A stretch of DNA of 64,000 nucleotides from Pseudomonadota bacterium (GTDB taxonomy: Bacteria > Pseudomonadota > Alphaproteobacteria > Rhizobiales > MH13). The stretch spans positions 248,001-312,000 of the forward strand of contig JBCCPK010000006.1 in the NCBI GenBank assembly GCA_039024915.1, read 5' to 3'. Made by a program: the position numbers and the translations under genes. The notes under the pieces are model-generated. The model was not told the origin of the DNA. It was given only the letters and a program-made list of their open reading frames with translations, and searched no databases. How positions within the stretch are numbered: position 1 is the stretch's first letter; each line of letters begins with the position of its first letter. Below, in pieces: positions 47,176-57,076 of the stretch.

Positions 47176-48138
47176 CTAGTTGAGGCCCATCGCCTCCCTC
47201 ATCTGATCACAGCGATCTGCTTCCGACACATCCGACTGGCCTGCGATGACAACAACATCGAAACGGCCTTCCAAGCCAAGACCTGTAAGACCCTGGCCCC
47301 CGGTCAACGTGGACCATTCGTCTGCTGTGTACGCTGCAATGCGCAGCATGGTAGGCGGTCGGTCGGTGCGCTCAAGTAGGTAAGGAATGGCCGCGTCCGC
47401 GCGCACATGCGCGCGAGCACCGATGTACAGAGTGGAGGAACCGCGCCCACGCCCCGCGATAAGCCGTCCCGCCATGATTCGCTCACGTTCCATCTGGTCC
47501 AGGGCAATCCGCCGCGCCATTTGCTCATCCACCGTTTCGCAGCGCGCATTGATGATATCGGGAACCAGAAGGGGAATGATGTCCTCGGTCTGCAGCCCAT
47601 AGGTCGGAGCAACTTCGAGAAGCGCATCCGCTGACAAACTACCTATTGCACCAAATGCCGGGCGGTCCGTCCCCACTATGTGCGCTCGTACCGCGCCAGC
47701 CGTCTCGATCAGTGGCCGGTAAACCGCAAAATCTGCCCAGCCTAGATCACCCCATCCCACACGCTCTGCAAAGCTGTCGGGGTCCGACAGGCTCGTGCGC
47801 CGCCACTCATCGAGGTTTGACTGAAAATTTGCCGGAACGTGCTCCATAGCAAGCACCGGTGGGCGTCCCTGCCCTTTCTGCTCGAGGATGCAGCGCGCAA
47901 GTTCAACATGCTCAGCGGTACCATGGCGCTCGCCGACAAAAACCAATTGCGTCTGCCGCGCTTCGCCCAGCAACCGCTGGATCGTGGAGGGCGTACCAGT
48001 GCGCAGGTCGATAACGCGTTCGAAGCGACAGCTCTGGTCAGTTCCGCCTTCGGTCGACTGCGCAACGCTTTCGCCGTGCGGGCTTGCCACAAAAGCGGCG
48101 ATGGCCAGGCAGAAAACAGGAGCAGACAACAAACGCAT
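47176..48138 (-). CDS. ChaN-family (DUF399) exported protein
   Basis: 320-residue exported protein of the ChaN heme-binding/Tiki-like superfamily. From ATG 48138 (MRLLSAPVFCLAIAAF) with AAGGAT just upstream; a signal peptide ends near ESVAQ. The family block VFVGERHGTAEHVELARCILEQ is clear, as are VLAMEHVPANFQSNLDEWR and GWGDLGWADFAVYRPLIE. There is no lipobox cysteine, unlike classic ChaN. Roles proposed for the family include heme or iron handling; not settled. It is divergent from ispH and converges with the dipeptidase gene. Confidence 0.85.
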   Translation of the reverse strand: MRLLSAPVFCLAIAAFVASPHGESVAQSTEGGTDQSCRFERVIDLRTGTPSTIQRLLGEARQTQLVFVGERHGTAEHVELARCILEQKGQGRPPVLAMEHVPANFQSNLDEWRRTSLSDPDSFAERVGWGDLGWADFAVYRPLIETAGAVRAHIVGTDRPAFGAIGSLSADALLEVAPTYGLQTEDIIPLLVPDIINARCETVDEQMARRIALDQMERERIMAGRLIAGRGRGSSTLYIGARAHVRADAAIPYLLERTDRPPTMLRIAAYTADEWSTLTGGQGLTGLGLEGRFDVVVIAGQSDVSEADRCDQMREAMGLN

Positions 48139-48252
48139 GGCGTATCCTTCTTTTCGAACTTGAATGGTGCAGTTTCGCGCAACAGATATGTAGTGCAGCT
48201 TGGCGTCAACGCTATGGTTGAAAGCTCTCAACCCTTCGCCTAGGAAGCGGAC

Positions 48253-49257
48253 ATGGACGTGGTGAGCGATCTCAAACCGAAACTCACGCTTAAGGTGTGT
48301 GGACCACGGGGCTTCTGTGCCGGGGTTGATCGCGCCATTCAGATGGTCGTGATGGCACTAAAAGCCTACGGCGCACCTGTCTATGTTCGGCACGAGATCG
48401 TCCATAACCGGTACGTGGTTGATGGCCTGCGTGATAAGGGCGCAGTCTTTGTCAAAGAGCTCAACGAGATTCCGACGGGGACCCAAGCGCCAGTGATCTT
48501 TTCAGCCCATGGCGTTCCCAAATCCGTGCCCGAGAACGCCCAGGCGTTGAACCTTATGTACTTCGACGCAACCTGCCCGCTCGTCTCCAAGGTACATAAA
48601 CAGGCTGCACGGCATATGCGGCTAGGCAGACAGGTGGTCTTGATCGGCCACGAAGGGCATCCAGAAGTCATCGGTACAATGGGGCAATTACCATCGGGCG
48701 CGGTCGATTTGATTGAGACGCCCGAAGATGTCGCCCGCTACGAGCCACCAGACCCAGCTCAACTTGGCTATGTCACACAAACCACCTTGTCCGTAGACGA
48801 CACCATGGAAGTCATAGTGGCGCTGAAAAAGAAGTTCCCCGAGATCGAGGACCCAGCGGGTGAATCGATCTGTTACGCGACCACAAACCGCCAAGAGGCC
48901 GTCAAGGCGGCAGCGCCGGGGACCGATCTGTTCCTGATTGTGGGTGCGCCCAACTCGTCCAACTCCAAGCGGCTTGTTGAGGTGGCCGAACGAGCTGGCG
49001 CCACGAAAGGGCTTCTCATAGCTGGGGCCGACGATATCCCGCTTGACGGGCTGAAACACGGCGCGGTCGTTTCACTCTCGGCAGGGGCTTCCGCGCCGGA
49101 GATCCTCGTTAACGCCGTCATTGATCGCTTAAAGCAAGACTTTGACACATCAGTTGATCTTGTTGTCACAGCTGAGGAAAATGAGCTTTTCCCGGTCGCA
49201 AAAAACCTGCGTGATGTTGTCTTGACCGCCGATGATATGCGTTTCGTGAACGGCTGA
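48253..49257 (+). CDS. ispH: 4-Hydroxy-3-methylbut-2-enyl diphosphate reductase
   Basis: Last step of the MEP pathway, giving IPP and DMAPP; a [4Fe-4S] enzyme. 334 residues. The three cluster cysteines are Cys22 ([13 protein letters not shown]), Cys108 ([11 protein letters not shown]) and Cys207 ([11 protein letters not shown]). His near residue 52 (EIVHNRYVV) and the SNSKRL block complete the active site. It leads a gene string ispH-thrB-rnhA that is conserved in many alphaproteobacteria. Confidence 0.96.
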   Translation: MDVVSDLKPKLTLKVCGPRGFCAGVDRAIQMVVMALKAYGAPVYVRHEIVHNRYVVDGLRDKGAVFVKELNEIPTGTQAPVIFSAHGVPKSVPENAQALNLMYFDATCPLVSKVHKQAARHMRLGRQVVLIGHEGHPEVIGTMGQLPSGAVDLIETPEDVARYEPPDPAQLGYVTQTTLSVDDTMEVIVALKKKFPEIEDPAGESICYATTNRQEAVKAAAPGTDLFLIVGAPNSSNSKRLVEVAERAGATKGLLIAGADDIPLDGLKHGAVVSLSAGASAPEILVNAVIDRLKQDFDTSVDLVVTAEENELFPVAKNLRDVVLTADDMRFVNG

Positions 49258-49278
49258 CGGACGCATTCTGGACTTCTG

Positions 49279-50247
49279 ATGGCCGTTTACACCGATGTCA
49301 GCGATGCCGACCTTGAAGCGTTTCTGAACGATTACGACCTCGGTGTCGTCCTCGCGTTTAAGGGCATTGCGGAAGGCGTCGAGAATTCCAACTTCCTTCT
49401 GCGCACCGAGGCCGGCAGCTTTATTCTCACCTTGTTTGAGAAACGAGTTAACGCCGCCGATCTGCCATTCTTCCTCGGTGTCATGGACCATCTGTCAGCG
49501 CGCGATATCACCTGCCCGAGCCCGATTGCGCGGCGCGATGGCGCTGTCCTTGGCGAGTTGTGCGGCCGGCCTGCTACCATCATCTCGTTTCTTGATGGCG
49601 TGGCCGTACGGCGACCAAAAGCTGACCACTGCCGGAAACTCGGTGAAACGTTGGCGCAGATGCACGCGGCGACCGCTGATTTCGCAATGAGACGCGAAAA
49701 CACGCTTTCACTGGATGGTTGGATGCAACTCTACGACTTGATCCCAAAGCGTGCCGATGAGGCCTTTCCGGGGTTTCGAACCCGAATGGGGCGTGAACTG
49801 GAGCGCATGCAAACACGCTGGCCAAACGACCTACCGTCAGGCGTCATTCATGCGGATCTGTTCACCGACAACGTCTTCTTTCTTGGGAATGAGCTATCCG
49901 GCATCATCGATTTCTACTTCGCCTGCAACGATGCCTTCGCCTACGATCTTGTGATCTGCCTGAACGCGTGGTGCTTTGAGCCAGACCTCGCCTTTAACGT
50001 CACGAAGGCTCGAGCGCTGGTTGCCGGTTATCAGAGCGTGCGACGCCTTGAGCGGAATGAAGTGGAAGCCTTACCCCTGCTCGCCCGCGGTGCGTCCATA
50101 CGTTTTCTTGTGACGCGCCTTTATGACTGGCTGACGGTACCCGAGGGCGCGCTTGTTGTGCCCAAAGATCCGCGGGAGTACGCGACCAAGCTCGCCTTTC
50201 ATCAGGGCGTGGGTGATGCCCGCTTCTACGGGCTGGACTTTGACTGA
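49279..50247 (+). CDS. thrB: Homoserine kinase, type II
   Basis: Phosphorylates homoserine for threonine synthesis. The 322-residue protein belongs to the aminoglycoside-phosphotransferase-like (APH) fold, not the GHMP ThrB of enterics. The catalytic loop is [13 protein letters not shown] and the metal-binding Asp lies in [11 protein letters not shown]. It begins 21 bases after ispH. Its stop is one base before the rnhA start codon. Confidence 0.92.
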   Translation: MAVYTDVSDADLEAFLNDYDLGVVLAFKGIAEGVENSNFLLRTEAGSFILTLFEKRVNAADLPFFLGVMDHLSARDITCPSPIARRDGAVLGELCGRPATIISFLDGVAVRRPKADHCRKLGETLAQMHAATADFAMRRENTLSLDGWMQLYDLIPKRADEAFPGFRTRMGRELERMQTRWPNDLPSGVIHADLFTDNVFFLGNELSGIIDFYFACNDAFAYDLVICLNAWCFEPDLAFNVTKARALVAGYQSVRRLERNEVEALPLLARGASIRFLVTRLYDWLTVPEGALVVPKDPREYATKLAFHQGVGDARFYGLDFD

Positions 50248-50248
50248 G

Positions 50249-50716
50249 ATGACGCAAACGCCAGTGGAGATTTGGACCGATGGCGCCTGCTCGGGCAATC
50301 CGGGGCCAGGCGGTTGGGGCGCTATTCTGACGTTCAAGGGTCATGAAAAGGAGTTGAAGGGCGGCGCTGAAGAGACAACCAACAACCGCATGGAGCTAAA
50401 GGCAGCTATTGAGGCACTGAACGCGCTGTCCCGACCGTCAACGGTGGAGCTGCATACAGACTCTGTCTACGTGAAAGACGGCATCACCCAATGGCTTCCC
50501 GGCTGGAAGGCGCGCGGCTGGAAAACCGCCGCCAAGAAGCCCGTCAAGAACCGCGATCTGTGGGAAGCGCTCGATGCTGCGCTTCAAAGGCACTCGGTAT
50601 CGTGGCACTGGGTGAAAGGCCATGCCGGCAACCCCATGAACGAGCGCGCCGACGAGCTGGCCCGTGCAGGTATGCAGCCCTTCAAACCCTCGCCACCCAA
50701 GGGTTCAGGGGAATAG
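50249..50716 (+). CDS. rnhA: Ribonuclease HI
   Basis: Degrades RNA of RNA-DNA hybrids. 155 residues from ATG 50249 ([23 protein letters not shown]). Catalytic residues Asp11 (TDGACSGNP), Glu49 (NNRMELKAA), Asp71 (HTDSVYV) and a late Asp in NERADELAR are present, with the handle region [21 protein letters not shown]. The start follows the thrB stop at once, so coupled translation is likely. Its end overlaps argC by 12 bases on the opposite strand. Confidence 0.96.
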   Translation: MTQTPVEIWTDGACSGNPGPGGWGAILTFKGHEKELKGGAEETTNNRMELKAAIEALNALSRPSTVELHTDSVYVKDGITQWLPGWKARGWKTAAKKPVKNRDLWEALDAALQRHSVSWHWVKGHAGNPMNERADELARAGMQPFKPSPPKGSGE

Positions 50717-51757
50717 CGCGACCTGCTCCAGCGCCAGAGTCTCGTCCAATCCGAACGCCAGATTGAGGTTCTGCAACGCCTGGCCCGCAGACCCCTTCAC
50801 CAGATTGTCGAGAGCAGCAACGATAATCACACGGCCGGGCAAACGGTCGGCGAAGACCCCAAGGTGGACCATGTTTGAGCCGCGTACATTCTGCGTTTTC
50901 GGAATACCGCCTTCCGGGAGCACATGCACAAACGGCTCCTCAGCGTACCGGCGCATCAGCGTGGTGCGGACATCTTGCGCAGACTTACCGGGCGCGAGGC
51001 GCACATGACAGGTAAGCAGTTCGCCACGCACCATAGGCACCAAATGCGGCGTGAAACCTACGGTGATTGGCTCGCCCGCGATCTTGGAGAGTTCCTGTTC
51101 GATCTCGGGCATGTGGCGATGATGACCAACCCCATAAGGTGATGTCCCCTCGCCCGCTTCAGAGAAGAGCATTCCCTGTTTCAACCCCCGCCCCGCACCG
51201 GATATACCGGTTTTGGCATCGATGATGATATCGTCGCCGGAGATGTCACCTTCCCCCAACGGCGGCAGAAGCGCGGTTAGTGCAGCGGTTGGGAAGCAGC
51301 CTGGGCATGCGATGATCTTGGCCGCACGAATGGCATCGCGGTTGTGTTCTGTCAGCCCGTAAGCTGCCTGCGGTTGCAGGTCCGGGGCAGCATGTTCGAG
51401 ACCGTACCAAGTGGCATAGGTCTCCGGGTCACGCAGGCGAAAATCAGCCGACATATCGACCACGACGCATTCGGGGTTTGCGGCACGGATGGCCTGCGTG
51501 GTTGCCTGTGTTGTGCCGTGCGGAAGCGCGCAAATCACGCAGTCGATATCCGTCCAGTTGAGCTGTTCGATGCGCACAAGGTCAGGAAGGCCCATTCCCT
51601 GAAGATGCTCGAAGACAGCGCCGATGGGTTTGCCCGCATGCGCGTTCGCCGTGAGGGCGACCAACTCAATGTTCGGATGGCGAAGCGCCAGACGAATCGC
51701 GTCAGCACCTGTGTAACCTGAGGCCCCCAGAATGGCGGTTTTTATGCGCTTGCTCAT
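50705..51757 (-). CDS. argC: N-acetyl-gamma-glutamyl-phosphate reductase
   Basis: Third step of arginine synthesis, NADPH-dependent. 350 residues from ATG 51757 ([19 protein letters not shown]). The dinucleotide-binding GASGYTG and catalytic cysteine in [12 protein letters not shown] are clear; the His block [13 protein letters not shown] is present. Type 1 ArgC. The upstream frame extends to 51802, which crosses the rpsI terminator and is not family sequence. It lies after rpsI but is separated from it by that terminator. Confidence 0.95.
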   Translation of the reverse strand: MSKRIKTAILGASGYTGADAIRLALRHPNIELVALTANAHAGKPIGAVFEHLQGMGLPDLVRIEQLNWTDIDCVICALPHGTTQATTQAIRAANPECVVVDMSADFRLRDPETYATWYGLEHAAPDLQPQAAYGLTEHNRDAIRAAKIIACPGCFPTAALTALLPPLGEGDISGDDIIIDAKTGISGAGRGLKQGMLFSEAGEGTSPYGVGHHRHMPEIEQELSKIAGEPITVGFTPHLVPMVRGELLTCHVRLAPGKSAQDVRTTLMRRYAEEPFVHVLPEGGIPKTQNVRGSNMVHLGVFADRLPGRVIIVAALDNLVKGSAGQALQNLNLAFGLDETLALEQVALFP

Positions 51758-51781
51758 GGTGCTTACCCAATCACGGACAAC

Positions 51782-51812
51782 AAAAAAGCGGGGTGCCAAC
51801 ACACCCCGCTTT
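51782..51812 (-). terminator. Intrinsic terminator of rplM-rpsI
   Basis: Minus-strand stem AAAGCGGGGTG pairs with CACCCCGCTTT with a 6-base loop, and a T run follows. It starts 24 bases after the rpsI stop and separates it from argC. Some plus-strand activity is possible, but only three T follow there. Confidence 0.85.
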
Positions 51813-51836
51813 CAAATGACTAGATCGCAGACGGTG

Positions 51837-52334
51837 TCAGCGTTTTGAGAACTGGAAGGACCGGCGAGCCTTGGCTCGGCCGTACTTCTTCCGCTCAACG
51901 ACGCGGCTGTCACGGGTGAGGAAGCCACCGGGCTTCAGAACGCCCCGCAGCTCCGGCTCGTAATGGGTCAGGGCCTTGGAGATGCCGTGGCGAACCGCAC
52001 CAGCCTGCCCCGACAAGCCGCCACCCTTAACCGTCGCGACGATGTCGTACTGACCATCGCGTGAGGCGGCAACGATCGGCTGCTGCACGATCATCTGCAG
52101 AACGGGACGTGCGAAGTAGGCGGAAAAATCTTTGTCATTGACGGTGATCTTGCCGCTACCCGGCTTAATCCAGACGCGCGCAATGGCGTCCTTCCGCTTA
52201 CCGGTTGCATAGGCCCGACCATGCTCATCAAGCTTCTGGACATGAACCGGAGCGCTTTCGGTAACAACGCCATCGCTGGGTTCAACACCAAGCGCACCAC
52301 CAAGGTCTTCTAGCGAATTGATCTGTTCACTCAT
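51837..52334 (-). CDS. rpsI: 30S ribosomal protein S9
   Basis: 165 residues. The family core starts near residue 35 ([28 protein letters not shown]), with an N-terminal extension as usual in alphaproteobacteria. The C-terminus [14 protein letters not shown] reaches the ribosomal P site. Its start codon overlaps the rplM stop by one base. Confidence 0.97.
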   Translation of the reverse strand: MSEQINSLEDLGGALGVEPSDGVVTESAPVHVQKLDEHGRAYATGKRKDAIARVWIKPGSGKITVNDKDFSAYFARPVLQMIVQQPIVAASRDGQYDIVATVKGGGLSGQAGAVRHGISKALTHYEPELRGVLKPGGFLTRDSRVVERKKYGRAKARRSFQFSKR

Positions 52335-52801
52335 CAGGCGGCACTCCGACTGTTCTTCGTATTGAAGCTCTTGAAATCGACCGACTCAGGCTGCTGGGCC
52401 GCGTGCGGATGATCCGCGCCGGGATATACCCTGAGGTTGGACAGCTGTTGGCGGCCAAGCGGGCCGCGCGGAAGCATGCGCTCTACAGCCTTCAGCACGA
52501 CGCGCTCAGGAAAGCGCCCCTCCAAGGTCGCTTTCGCTGTCCGCTCTTTGATCCCGCCAGGATAGCCCGTGTGCCAGAAGTACTTCTTCTGCTCGCGCTT
52601 GCGGCCCGTGAAAACCACCTTATCGGCATTGATGACAATGACGTTGTCACCACAGTCCACGTGAGGCGTAAAAATGGGTTTATGTTTACCGCGCAGCCGG
52701 GAAGCGACGAACGAAGCCAAGCGTCCGACCACAAGGCCTTCCGCATCGACGACGATCCACTTCTTTTCGACCTCGGCAGGTTTTGCAGAGAAGGTCTTCA
52801 T
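52334..52801 (-). CDS. rplM: 50S ribosomal protein L13
   Basis: 155 residues from ATG 52801 ([22 protein letters not shown]); TTG 52807 is in frame but less likely. Family blocks [44 protein letters not shown] and [20 protein letters not shown] are present, given here in parts. L13 binds 23S rRNA early in assembly. Co-transcribed with rpsI from the promoter at 52900-52928. Confidence 0.97.
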   Translation of the reverse strand: MKTFSAKPAEVEKKWIVVDAEGLVVGRLASFVASRLRGKHKPIFTPHVDCGDNVIVINADKVVFTGRKREQKKYFWHTGYPGGIKERTAKATLEGRFPERVVLKAVERMLPRGPLGRQQLSNLRVYPGADHPHAAQQPESVDFKSFNTKNSRSAA

Positions 52802-52874
52802 GGACAATCCATTTTACAAGTACGACCAGCGCCTCGCGGGCGGTCTCATCATGATAAGTCGGTGTGAAAACGTT

Positions 52875-52890
52875 TGACGCCATGGCGTCA
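52875..52890 (-). repeat. 16-bp palindrome at the 5' end of the rplM leader
   Basis: Perfect palindrome TGACGCCATGGCGTCA that begins about 10 bases after the predicted -10 box, so it lies at the start of the rplM transcript. In RNA it would be a small hairpin; in DNA it could bind a dimeric regulator. Confidence 0.6.
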
Positions 52891-52899
52891 GCCGGACGG

Positions 52900-52928
52900 T
52901 GTATACGCAACGCGCGACAACGCGTCAA
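52900..52928 (-). promoter_or_regulatory. rplM-rpsI promoter
   Basis: Minus strand: -35 TTGACG (52928-52923), 17-base spacer, -10 TATACA (52905-52900). This is near sigma-70 consensus and lies about 100 bases before the rplM start codon. Confidence 0.8.
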
Positions 52929-52976
52929 TCGCAATGCAACCTAAATTTTACTTATATTTCAATGTGATACGATATT

Positions 52977-52990
52977 GGTAATATATTACC
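52977..52990. repeat. 14-bp AT-rich palindrome in the rplM-metY gap
   Basis: Perfect palindrome GGTAATATATTACC in an unusually AT-rich stretch (about 52940-53005) between the divergent rplM and metY promoters. It lies about 50 bases upstream of the rplM -35 and about 30 bases upstream of the metY -35. The rest of the 312-base gap holds only the two promoters and their leaders. Confidence 0.55.
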
Positions 52991-53018
52991 GCAAATTTAT
53001 AGTGGCCATTGCTGACCG

Positions 53019-53045
53019 TTGACGCATTCAGTCGTTCTATATAAA
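53019..53045 (+). promoter_or_regulatory. Probable metY promoter
   Basis: -35 TTGACG (53019-53024) and -10 TATAAA (53040-53045) with a short 15-base spacer. The start codon lies about 70 bases downstream. A GGGC-TTCT-GCCC hairpin is in the leader, and GGAG lies 7 bases before ATG. Confidence 0.5.
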
Positions 53046-53113
53046 GAACGTTTATTCGATTTTCAGAACACTTCCACCATACCAGGGCTTCTGCCCGCTT
53101 TCGGAGCTAAATC

Positions 53114-54391
53114 ATGACCGATCAATCCCACAGGTTCAACACGCTTGCGGTCCATGCGGGGGCTCAGCCGGACCCCACGACCGGAGCGCGTGCGACACCC
53201 ATCTACCAGACCACGAGCTTTGTGTTCGAGGATACCGAACATGCGGCCAATCTGTTCGGTCTGCGCGCTTTCGGGAACATTTACACGCGGATCATGAACC
53301 CGACCCAGGACGTGCTTGAACAGCGCGTGGCTGCACTTGAGGGCGGCACGGCCGCTCTCGCCGTTGCATCCGGTCATTCCGCGCAGATGCTGGTCTTCCA
53401 CACCATGCTGCAGCCGGGCGATGAATTCGTCGCCGCGCGTAAGCTCTACGGTGGGTCGATCAACCAGTTCAACCACTCCTTCAAAAGCTTTGGTTGGAAC
53501 GTCGTCTGGGCAGACCCCGACGACATCAGCTCCTTTGAGGCTGCGATCACGCCAAAGACAAAAGCGATCTTCATCGAATCGATCGCCAATCCCGGCGGCG
53601 TGATCACCGATATCGAAGCGATTGCAGCAGTTGCTCAGAAAGCCGGGATTCCCTTGATCGCCGACAACACGATGGCCTCCCCCTACCTGGTGCAGCCGAT
53701 CAAGCACGGCGCAAACATCGTTATCCATTCATTAACGAAATTCATCGGAGGCCATGGCAATTCCATGGGCGGCATCATTGTCGACGGGGGGAATTTCGAT
53801 TGGTCCGCGTCCGACAAATACCCCAAGCTCTCAGAAGCTCTCGACGAATATCACGGCGTCAAGCTTCACGAGGCCTTGGGTGGTATGGCGTTCGCCATCG
53901 CATGCCGGGTTCTGGGCCTTCGTGATCTCGGCCCAGCCATCTCGCCGTTCAACTCGTTCCTGATCGCGACCGGTCTTGAAACCCTGCCCCTACGGATGCA
54001 GCGCCATTGCGATAACGCCTTGGCGGTTGCGCGCTATCTGCAAGGCCATGACAAGGTGGCATGGGTGTCGTACGCCGCACTTGAGGGTGACAAATACAAA
54101 CCTCTTCAGGAAAAATACTCGCCCAATGGCGGCGGCGCCGTTTTCACCTTCGGGTTGAAGGGCGGACACGAGGCAGGCGTGAAGCTGGTTGAGGGTCTTA
54201 AGCTGTTCTCGCACCTCGCCAATATTGGCGACACGCGTTCGCTGGTCATTCACCCGTCATCCACCACACACTCTCAGCTGTCCGATGAGCAGAAGACCGC
54301 GGCTGGCGCCAGCCCGGACACCGTTCGCATCTCGGTCGGCATCGAGGATGCGGCGGACATCATCGCTGATCTGGAACAGGCGCTGGGTTAA
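53114..54391 (+). CDS. metY: O-acetylhomoserine (thiol)-lyase / sulfhydrylase
   Basis: PLP enzyme of the Cys/Met metabolism family that makes homocysteine from O-acetylhomoserine and sulfide. 425 residues, the usual MetY length (MetZ proteins are about 390-400). The PLP lysine is Lys209 in IHSLTKFIGGHGN. Supporting blocks are PIYQTTSF, YTRIMNPT, ASGHSAQ, IFIESIANPGG and ADNTMASPYL. Acetyl versus succinyl homoserine specificity is inferred from length and motifs. Its stop overlaps that of ctaA by 4 bases, convergent. Confidence 0.88.
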   Translation: MTDQSHRFNTLAVHAGAQPDPTTGARATPIYQTTSFVFEDTEHAANLFGLRAFGNIYTRIMNPTQDVLEQRVAALEGGTAALAVASGHSAQMLVFHTMLQPGDEFVAARKLYGGSINQFNHSFKSFGWNVVWADPDDISSFEAAITPKTKAIFIESIANPGGVITDIEAIAAVAQKAGIPLIADNTMASPYLVQPIKHGANIVIHSLTKFIGGHGNSMGGIIVDGGNFDWSASDKYPKLSEALDEYHGVKLHEALGGMAFAIACRVLGLRDLGPAISPFNSFLIATGLETLPLRMQRHCDNALAVARYLQGHDKVAWVSYAALEGDKYKPLQEKYSPNGGGAVFTFGLKGGHEAGVKLVEGLKLFSHLANIGDTRSLVIHPSSTTHSQLSDEQKTAAGASPDTVRISVGIEDAADIIADLEQALG

Positions 54392-55566
54392 GCAGCGCGT
54401 CCTTCATCAATCATCAAGCCGGCGCCGGACGAACCTGGCGCTGGCTTTTTTGCGTTTGCCGGCACAGGGTCGAGAACAAGACCGACGCCGCGTAGACGAG
54501 CAACGTGAAGAACCGTAACGGTCAAGATCATAAAGGCCCAGAACTGATGCAGTAGCGCCCACTCTACCTCAACCTGGGTCAGAAGTGTCACGATCCCTAT
54601 GACCCCCTGCATCGCGATGATCACGGCGAGCATACGAGCCATCCTGGCGTCACGTGTATCGCTTGCATGCCGTGACATTCGCCACGCATGGAAGAGTGCG
54701 AACGCGAGCAAACCGTATGCGCCCATCCGATGCACCCATTGGACGGTCAGTGGGTTTTCGCCAAAGTTCGCGAACCATGGATCTTGGATCAGCAATTTTG
54801 CGACCGGCGGGATGAAGTTGCCATCCATGAGCGGCCAAGTGGTGTAGGTCAGCCCAGCATCGACGCCAGCGACAAGCGCACCAAGGAAAATTTGCACAAG
54901 CACAAATAACGACAGGATAATGCTCGTGACAGCGCCGAAAGCAGGTGAGGCCCGCCGCTCGGCAAGCGCAGGATCAAGCGGCTTAAGGGACTGCGCCACC
55001 CATGCGATGCTCGCCAGGATTATCGCGGCCATCGTAAGATGCACGCCAAGCCGGTACTGGCTGACGTCGACACGTTCGGTGAGGCCGGATGCCACCATCC
55101 ACCAGCCGATGAAACCTTGCAGACCGCCCAAGGCCAAAAGACCCAAAAGCTTCGGCATCGAGCGCGGCGGAAGAGCCTTGCGGACAGCGAAATAGACCAG
55201 CGGAAGCACAAACGCCAAGCCGATAACGCGTCCCAGGAACCGGTGACCCCACTCCCACCAATAAATGAACTGGAACTCGGCCATCGACATGCCGCGATTG
55301 ATCCGCTGATACTCAGGGATCTGGCGGTACTTTTCCAATTCCGCTTCCCACGCTTTCATGGAAAGTGGCGGGATGGTCCCCGTAATCGGCCGCCATTCCG
55401 TTATGGAAAGCCCTGAATCCGTCAGCCGCGTCGCACCACCAACAGCGACCATGAGCAGCACCAAGGCGGCCACACTCCACAGCCAGCGACGCACCGGTTT
55501 GTAGCGATCTGCCTCTGCGGTCGAACGGTGATCGACGTTGGCATTGGCGTCAGATAACACAGCCAT
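54388..55566 (-). CDS. ctaA: Heme A synthase (Cox15/CtaA)
   Basis: Oxidises heme O to heme A for cytochrome oxidase. 392 residues from ATG 55566 (MAVLSDANANVDHR), with GAGAG upstream. About eight membrane helices and the four conserved histidines are seen: WWEWGHRFLGR, LGVHLTMA, WVHRMGA and LLHQFWAF. The alphaproteobacterial/mitochondrial type. The leader has an imperfect 9-bp inverted repeat (AGTGTCAGG/CCTGGCACT, 55577-55601) just before the ribosome site. Confidence 0.95.
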   Translation of the reverse strand: MAVLSDANANVDHRSTAEADRYKPVRRWLWSVAALVLLMVAVGGATRLTDSGLSITEWRPITGTIPPLSMKAWEAELEKYRQIPEYQRINRGMSMAEFQFIYWWEWGHRFLGRVIGLAFVLPLVYFAVRKALPPRSMPKLLGLLALGGLQGFIGWWMVASGLTERVDVSQYRLGVHLTMAAIILASIAWVAQSLKPLDPALAERRASPAFGAVTSIILSLFVLVQIFLGALVAGVDAGLTYTTWPLMDGNFIPPVAKLLIQDPWFANFGENPLTVQWVHRMGAYGLLAFALFHAWRMSRHASDTRDARMARMLAVIIAMQGVIGIVTLLTQVEVEWALLHQFWAFMILTVTVLHVARLRGVGLVLDPVPANAKKPAPGSSGAGLMIDEGRAA

Positions 55567-55761
55567 TTTTCTCTCAAGTGTCAGGCTAATTTCCTGGCAC
55601 TGTATAGCGCGAAAGCGCAGAAATTTGCATAGTCTGCGCTTTGCGGCCCCGTGCCGCACGACGCTGTACCCAATATAAAGGACTTCGGCGCTTGCACGGT
55701 CTCGGCAGGGCGTTATCTGCTCTAAGTCAGATGACAGGCCGGTAAACCCCAGGAGACCGCT

Positions 55762-55980
55762 ATGGCGCTGAAAATGCGCGCACGAAAGATGGTCGGCACG
55801 ATTGGCTTGGTTGCCTTCATAATCTTTTGGGCATTCGCCGCAATGGCCTTGGGCGTCCGGCTGCTGGAAGACGCATCTCGTTCTTTTGAACTGATCTACT
55901 ACCTTGGCACCGGCTGCTTATGGGCATTTCCCGCGTTCTTGATCATCAAGTGGATGCTCAAGCCGGATCCGGTGGAGTAG
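55762..55980 (+). CDS. DUF2842 small membrane protein
   Basis: 72-residue protein with two membrane helices (about 12-32 and 44-62) and a basic N-terminus (KMRARKMVGT). Matches the DUF2842 family, found next to ctaA in many alphaproteobacteria. GGAGA sits before ATG 55762. A role in cytochrome oxidase or heme biology is suggested by context only. Its stop is 6 bases from the convergent deacetylase stop. Confidence 0.8.
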   Translation: MALKMRARKMVGTIGLVAFIIFWAFAAMALGVRLLEDASRSFELIYYLGTGCLWAFPAFLIIKWMLKPDPVE

Positions 55981-55986
55981 CAACGT

Positions 55987-57063
55987 TCAGGCGACTTTGC
56001 GCAGGCGGTTGGCAAGCAGGAAGGGTGCACCGGAAGCAAACACTTCCAGGTAGCGCCGATCCTGAAAGTTGCCGTTGAGGCTGACCCGAGGCAAACCGAA
56101 CAGGCTGTCTCGATGTTCGCGATAGATCATGCCCTTGCGCGTGGTCACGGCGCTTTCGAAGCCCGCCTGCTGCGCGAGTGCAAAGTCTCGTGGTCCGGCA
56201 GAACCAGAATCACCATAAGGGAAAGCAAAATGCTTTGGTCGTGCACCGAGGGCGCCTTCCAACCAGTCAGCTCCACCGGACATCTCAGCTAGCGCGTCGT
56301 CTGGCGATAAAGCCGCAATAGCCCTGTGGGACATGGTGTGCGCGCCAATGGAGATCAGCGGATGCGCATGCAACTGTTTGAGACCTGGTTCGTCAACAAT
56401 CAGCTGGCGGCACAGGTCGAACATATCGAAGCCCTGATCAGCGCACATTTCGCGCACAAGGCTGCGCTGATGGTCCTGATCCACTGCACGCAGATGCCAG
56501 TACAGCTCAAGATAGAATGACAGCTTTTCCTCGGAGGTACGCGTTTGCTGCGGTCCCTTCTCGGGCACATGCGGGAAGAGCAAGCTCTCGGTCCGCCGAA
56601 TGATCTGTTCAATCGCGACCCACCATAACTCGCCACGACCTTGCGGATAGTCGGACGGCATGTAGATCATCGCGGGAGCGTTGTGGGCTTCAAGGACAGG
56701 GAGCGCGTGCTGCTGATTATCAATATAGCCATCATCGAACGTAATGGCGGCTACCCGGCCCTTCCGAAGGCTGGTCGAGCGAACCGCATCAATCATCTCA
56801 TCGAAGCTGACGATTGAGAGGCCAGATAACTTGAGGGCTTTTAGTGCCTCATCGAGGAACTCCGGTGTTATCTCCAGCAGACCATTGGGGTCGAACTCCG
56901 GATACGCTCCAAGCGCGTCGATCCGCTCCGCAGTAGGCCGCACGCGGTGAAGGGTCACGATCATGCCCAGGCCTTCGGAGAACGGACGCATCACCGTATG
57001 AACCTTAAGCGTGTGCAGGGTTTTCAGACCACCCTGCATCAGCTTGATACGCGCTGAAGTCAT
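55987..57063 (-). CDS. Polysaccharide deacetylase (NodB-like, CE4)
   Basis: 358-residue CE4 family protein predicted to remove N- or O-acetyl groups from a polysaccharide. NodB motifs: TFDDGY (motif 1, metal Asp), HTMSH (motif 2, metal His residues) and FAFPYG (motif 3). A long helical insertion of about 100 residues lies between motifs 1 and 2. No signal peptide is evident. It opens the exopolysaccharide locus and is divergent from the acyltransferase gene, so it may trim the same polymer or its precursor. Confidence 0.88.
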   Translation of the reverse strand: MTSARIKLMQGGLKTLHTLKVHTVMRPFSEGLGMIVTLHRVRPTAERIDALGAYPEFDPNGLLEITPEFLDEALKALKLSGLSIVSFDEMIDAVRSTSLRKGRVAAITFDDGYIDNQQHALPVLEAHNAPAMIYMPSDYPQGRGELWWVAIEQIIRRTESLLFPHVPEKGPQQTRTSEEKLSFYLELYWHLRAVDQDHQRSLVREMCADQGFDMFDLCRQLIVDEPGLKQLHAHPLISIGAHTMSHRAIAALSPDDALAEMSGGADWLEGALGARPKHFAFPYGDSGSAGPRDFALAQQAGFESAVTTRKGMIYREHRDSLFGLPRVSLNGNFQDRRYLEVFASGAPFLLANRLRKVA

Positions 57064-57076
57064 GAAGAAAATCCGC

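Noticed and set aside
53055-53113. SAM-II riboswitch upstream of metY
   Set aside because: GATTT and GCTAAA resemble parts of the SAM-II consensus, but the spacing is too long and no pairing for the P1 stem could be found. An Infernal search with RF00521 would settle it.
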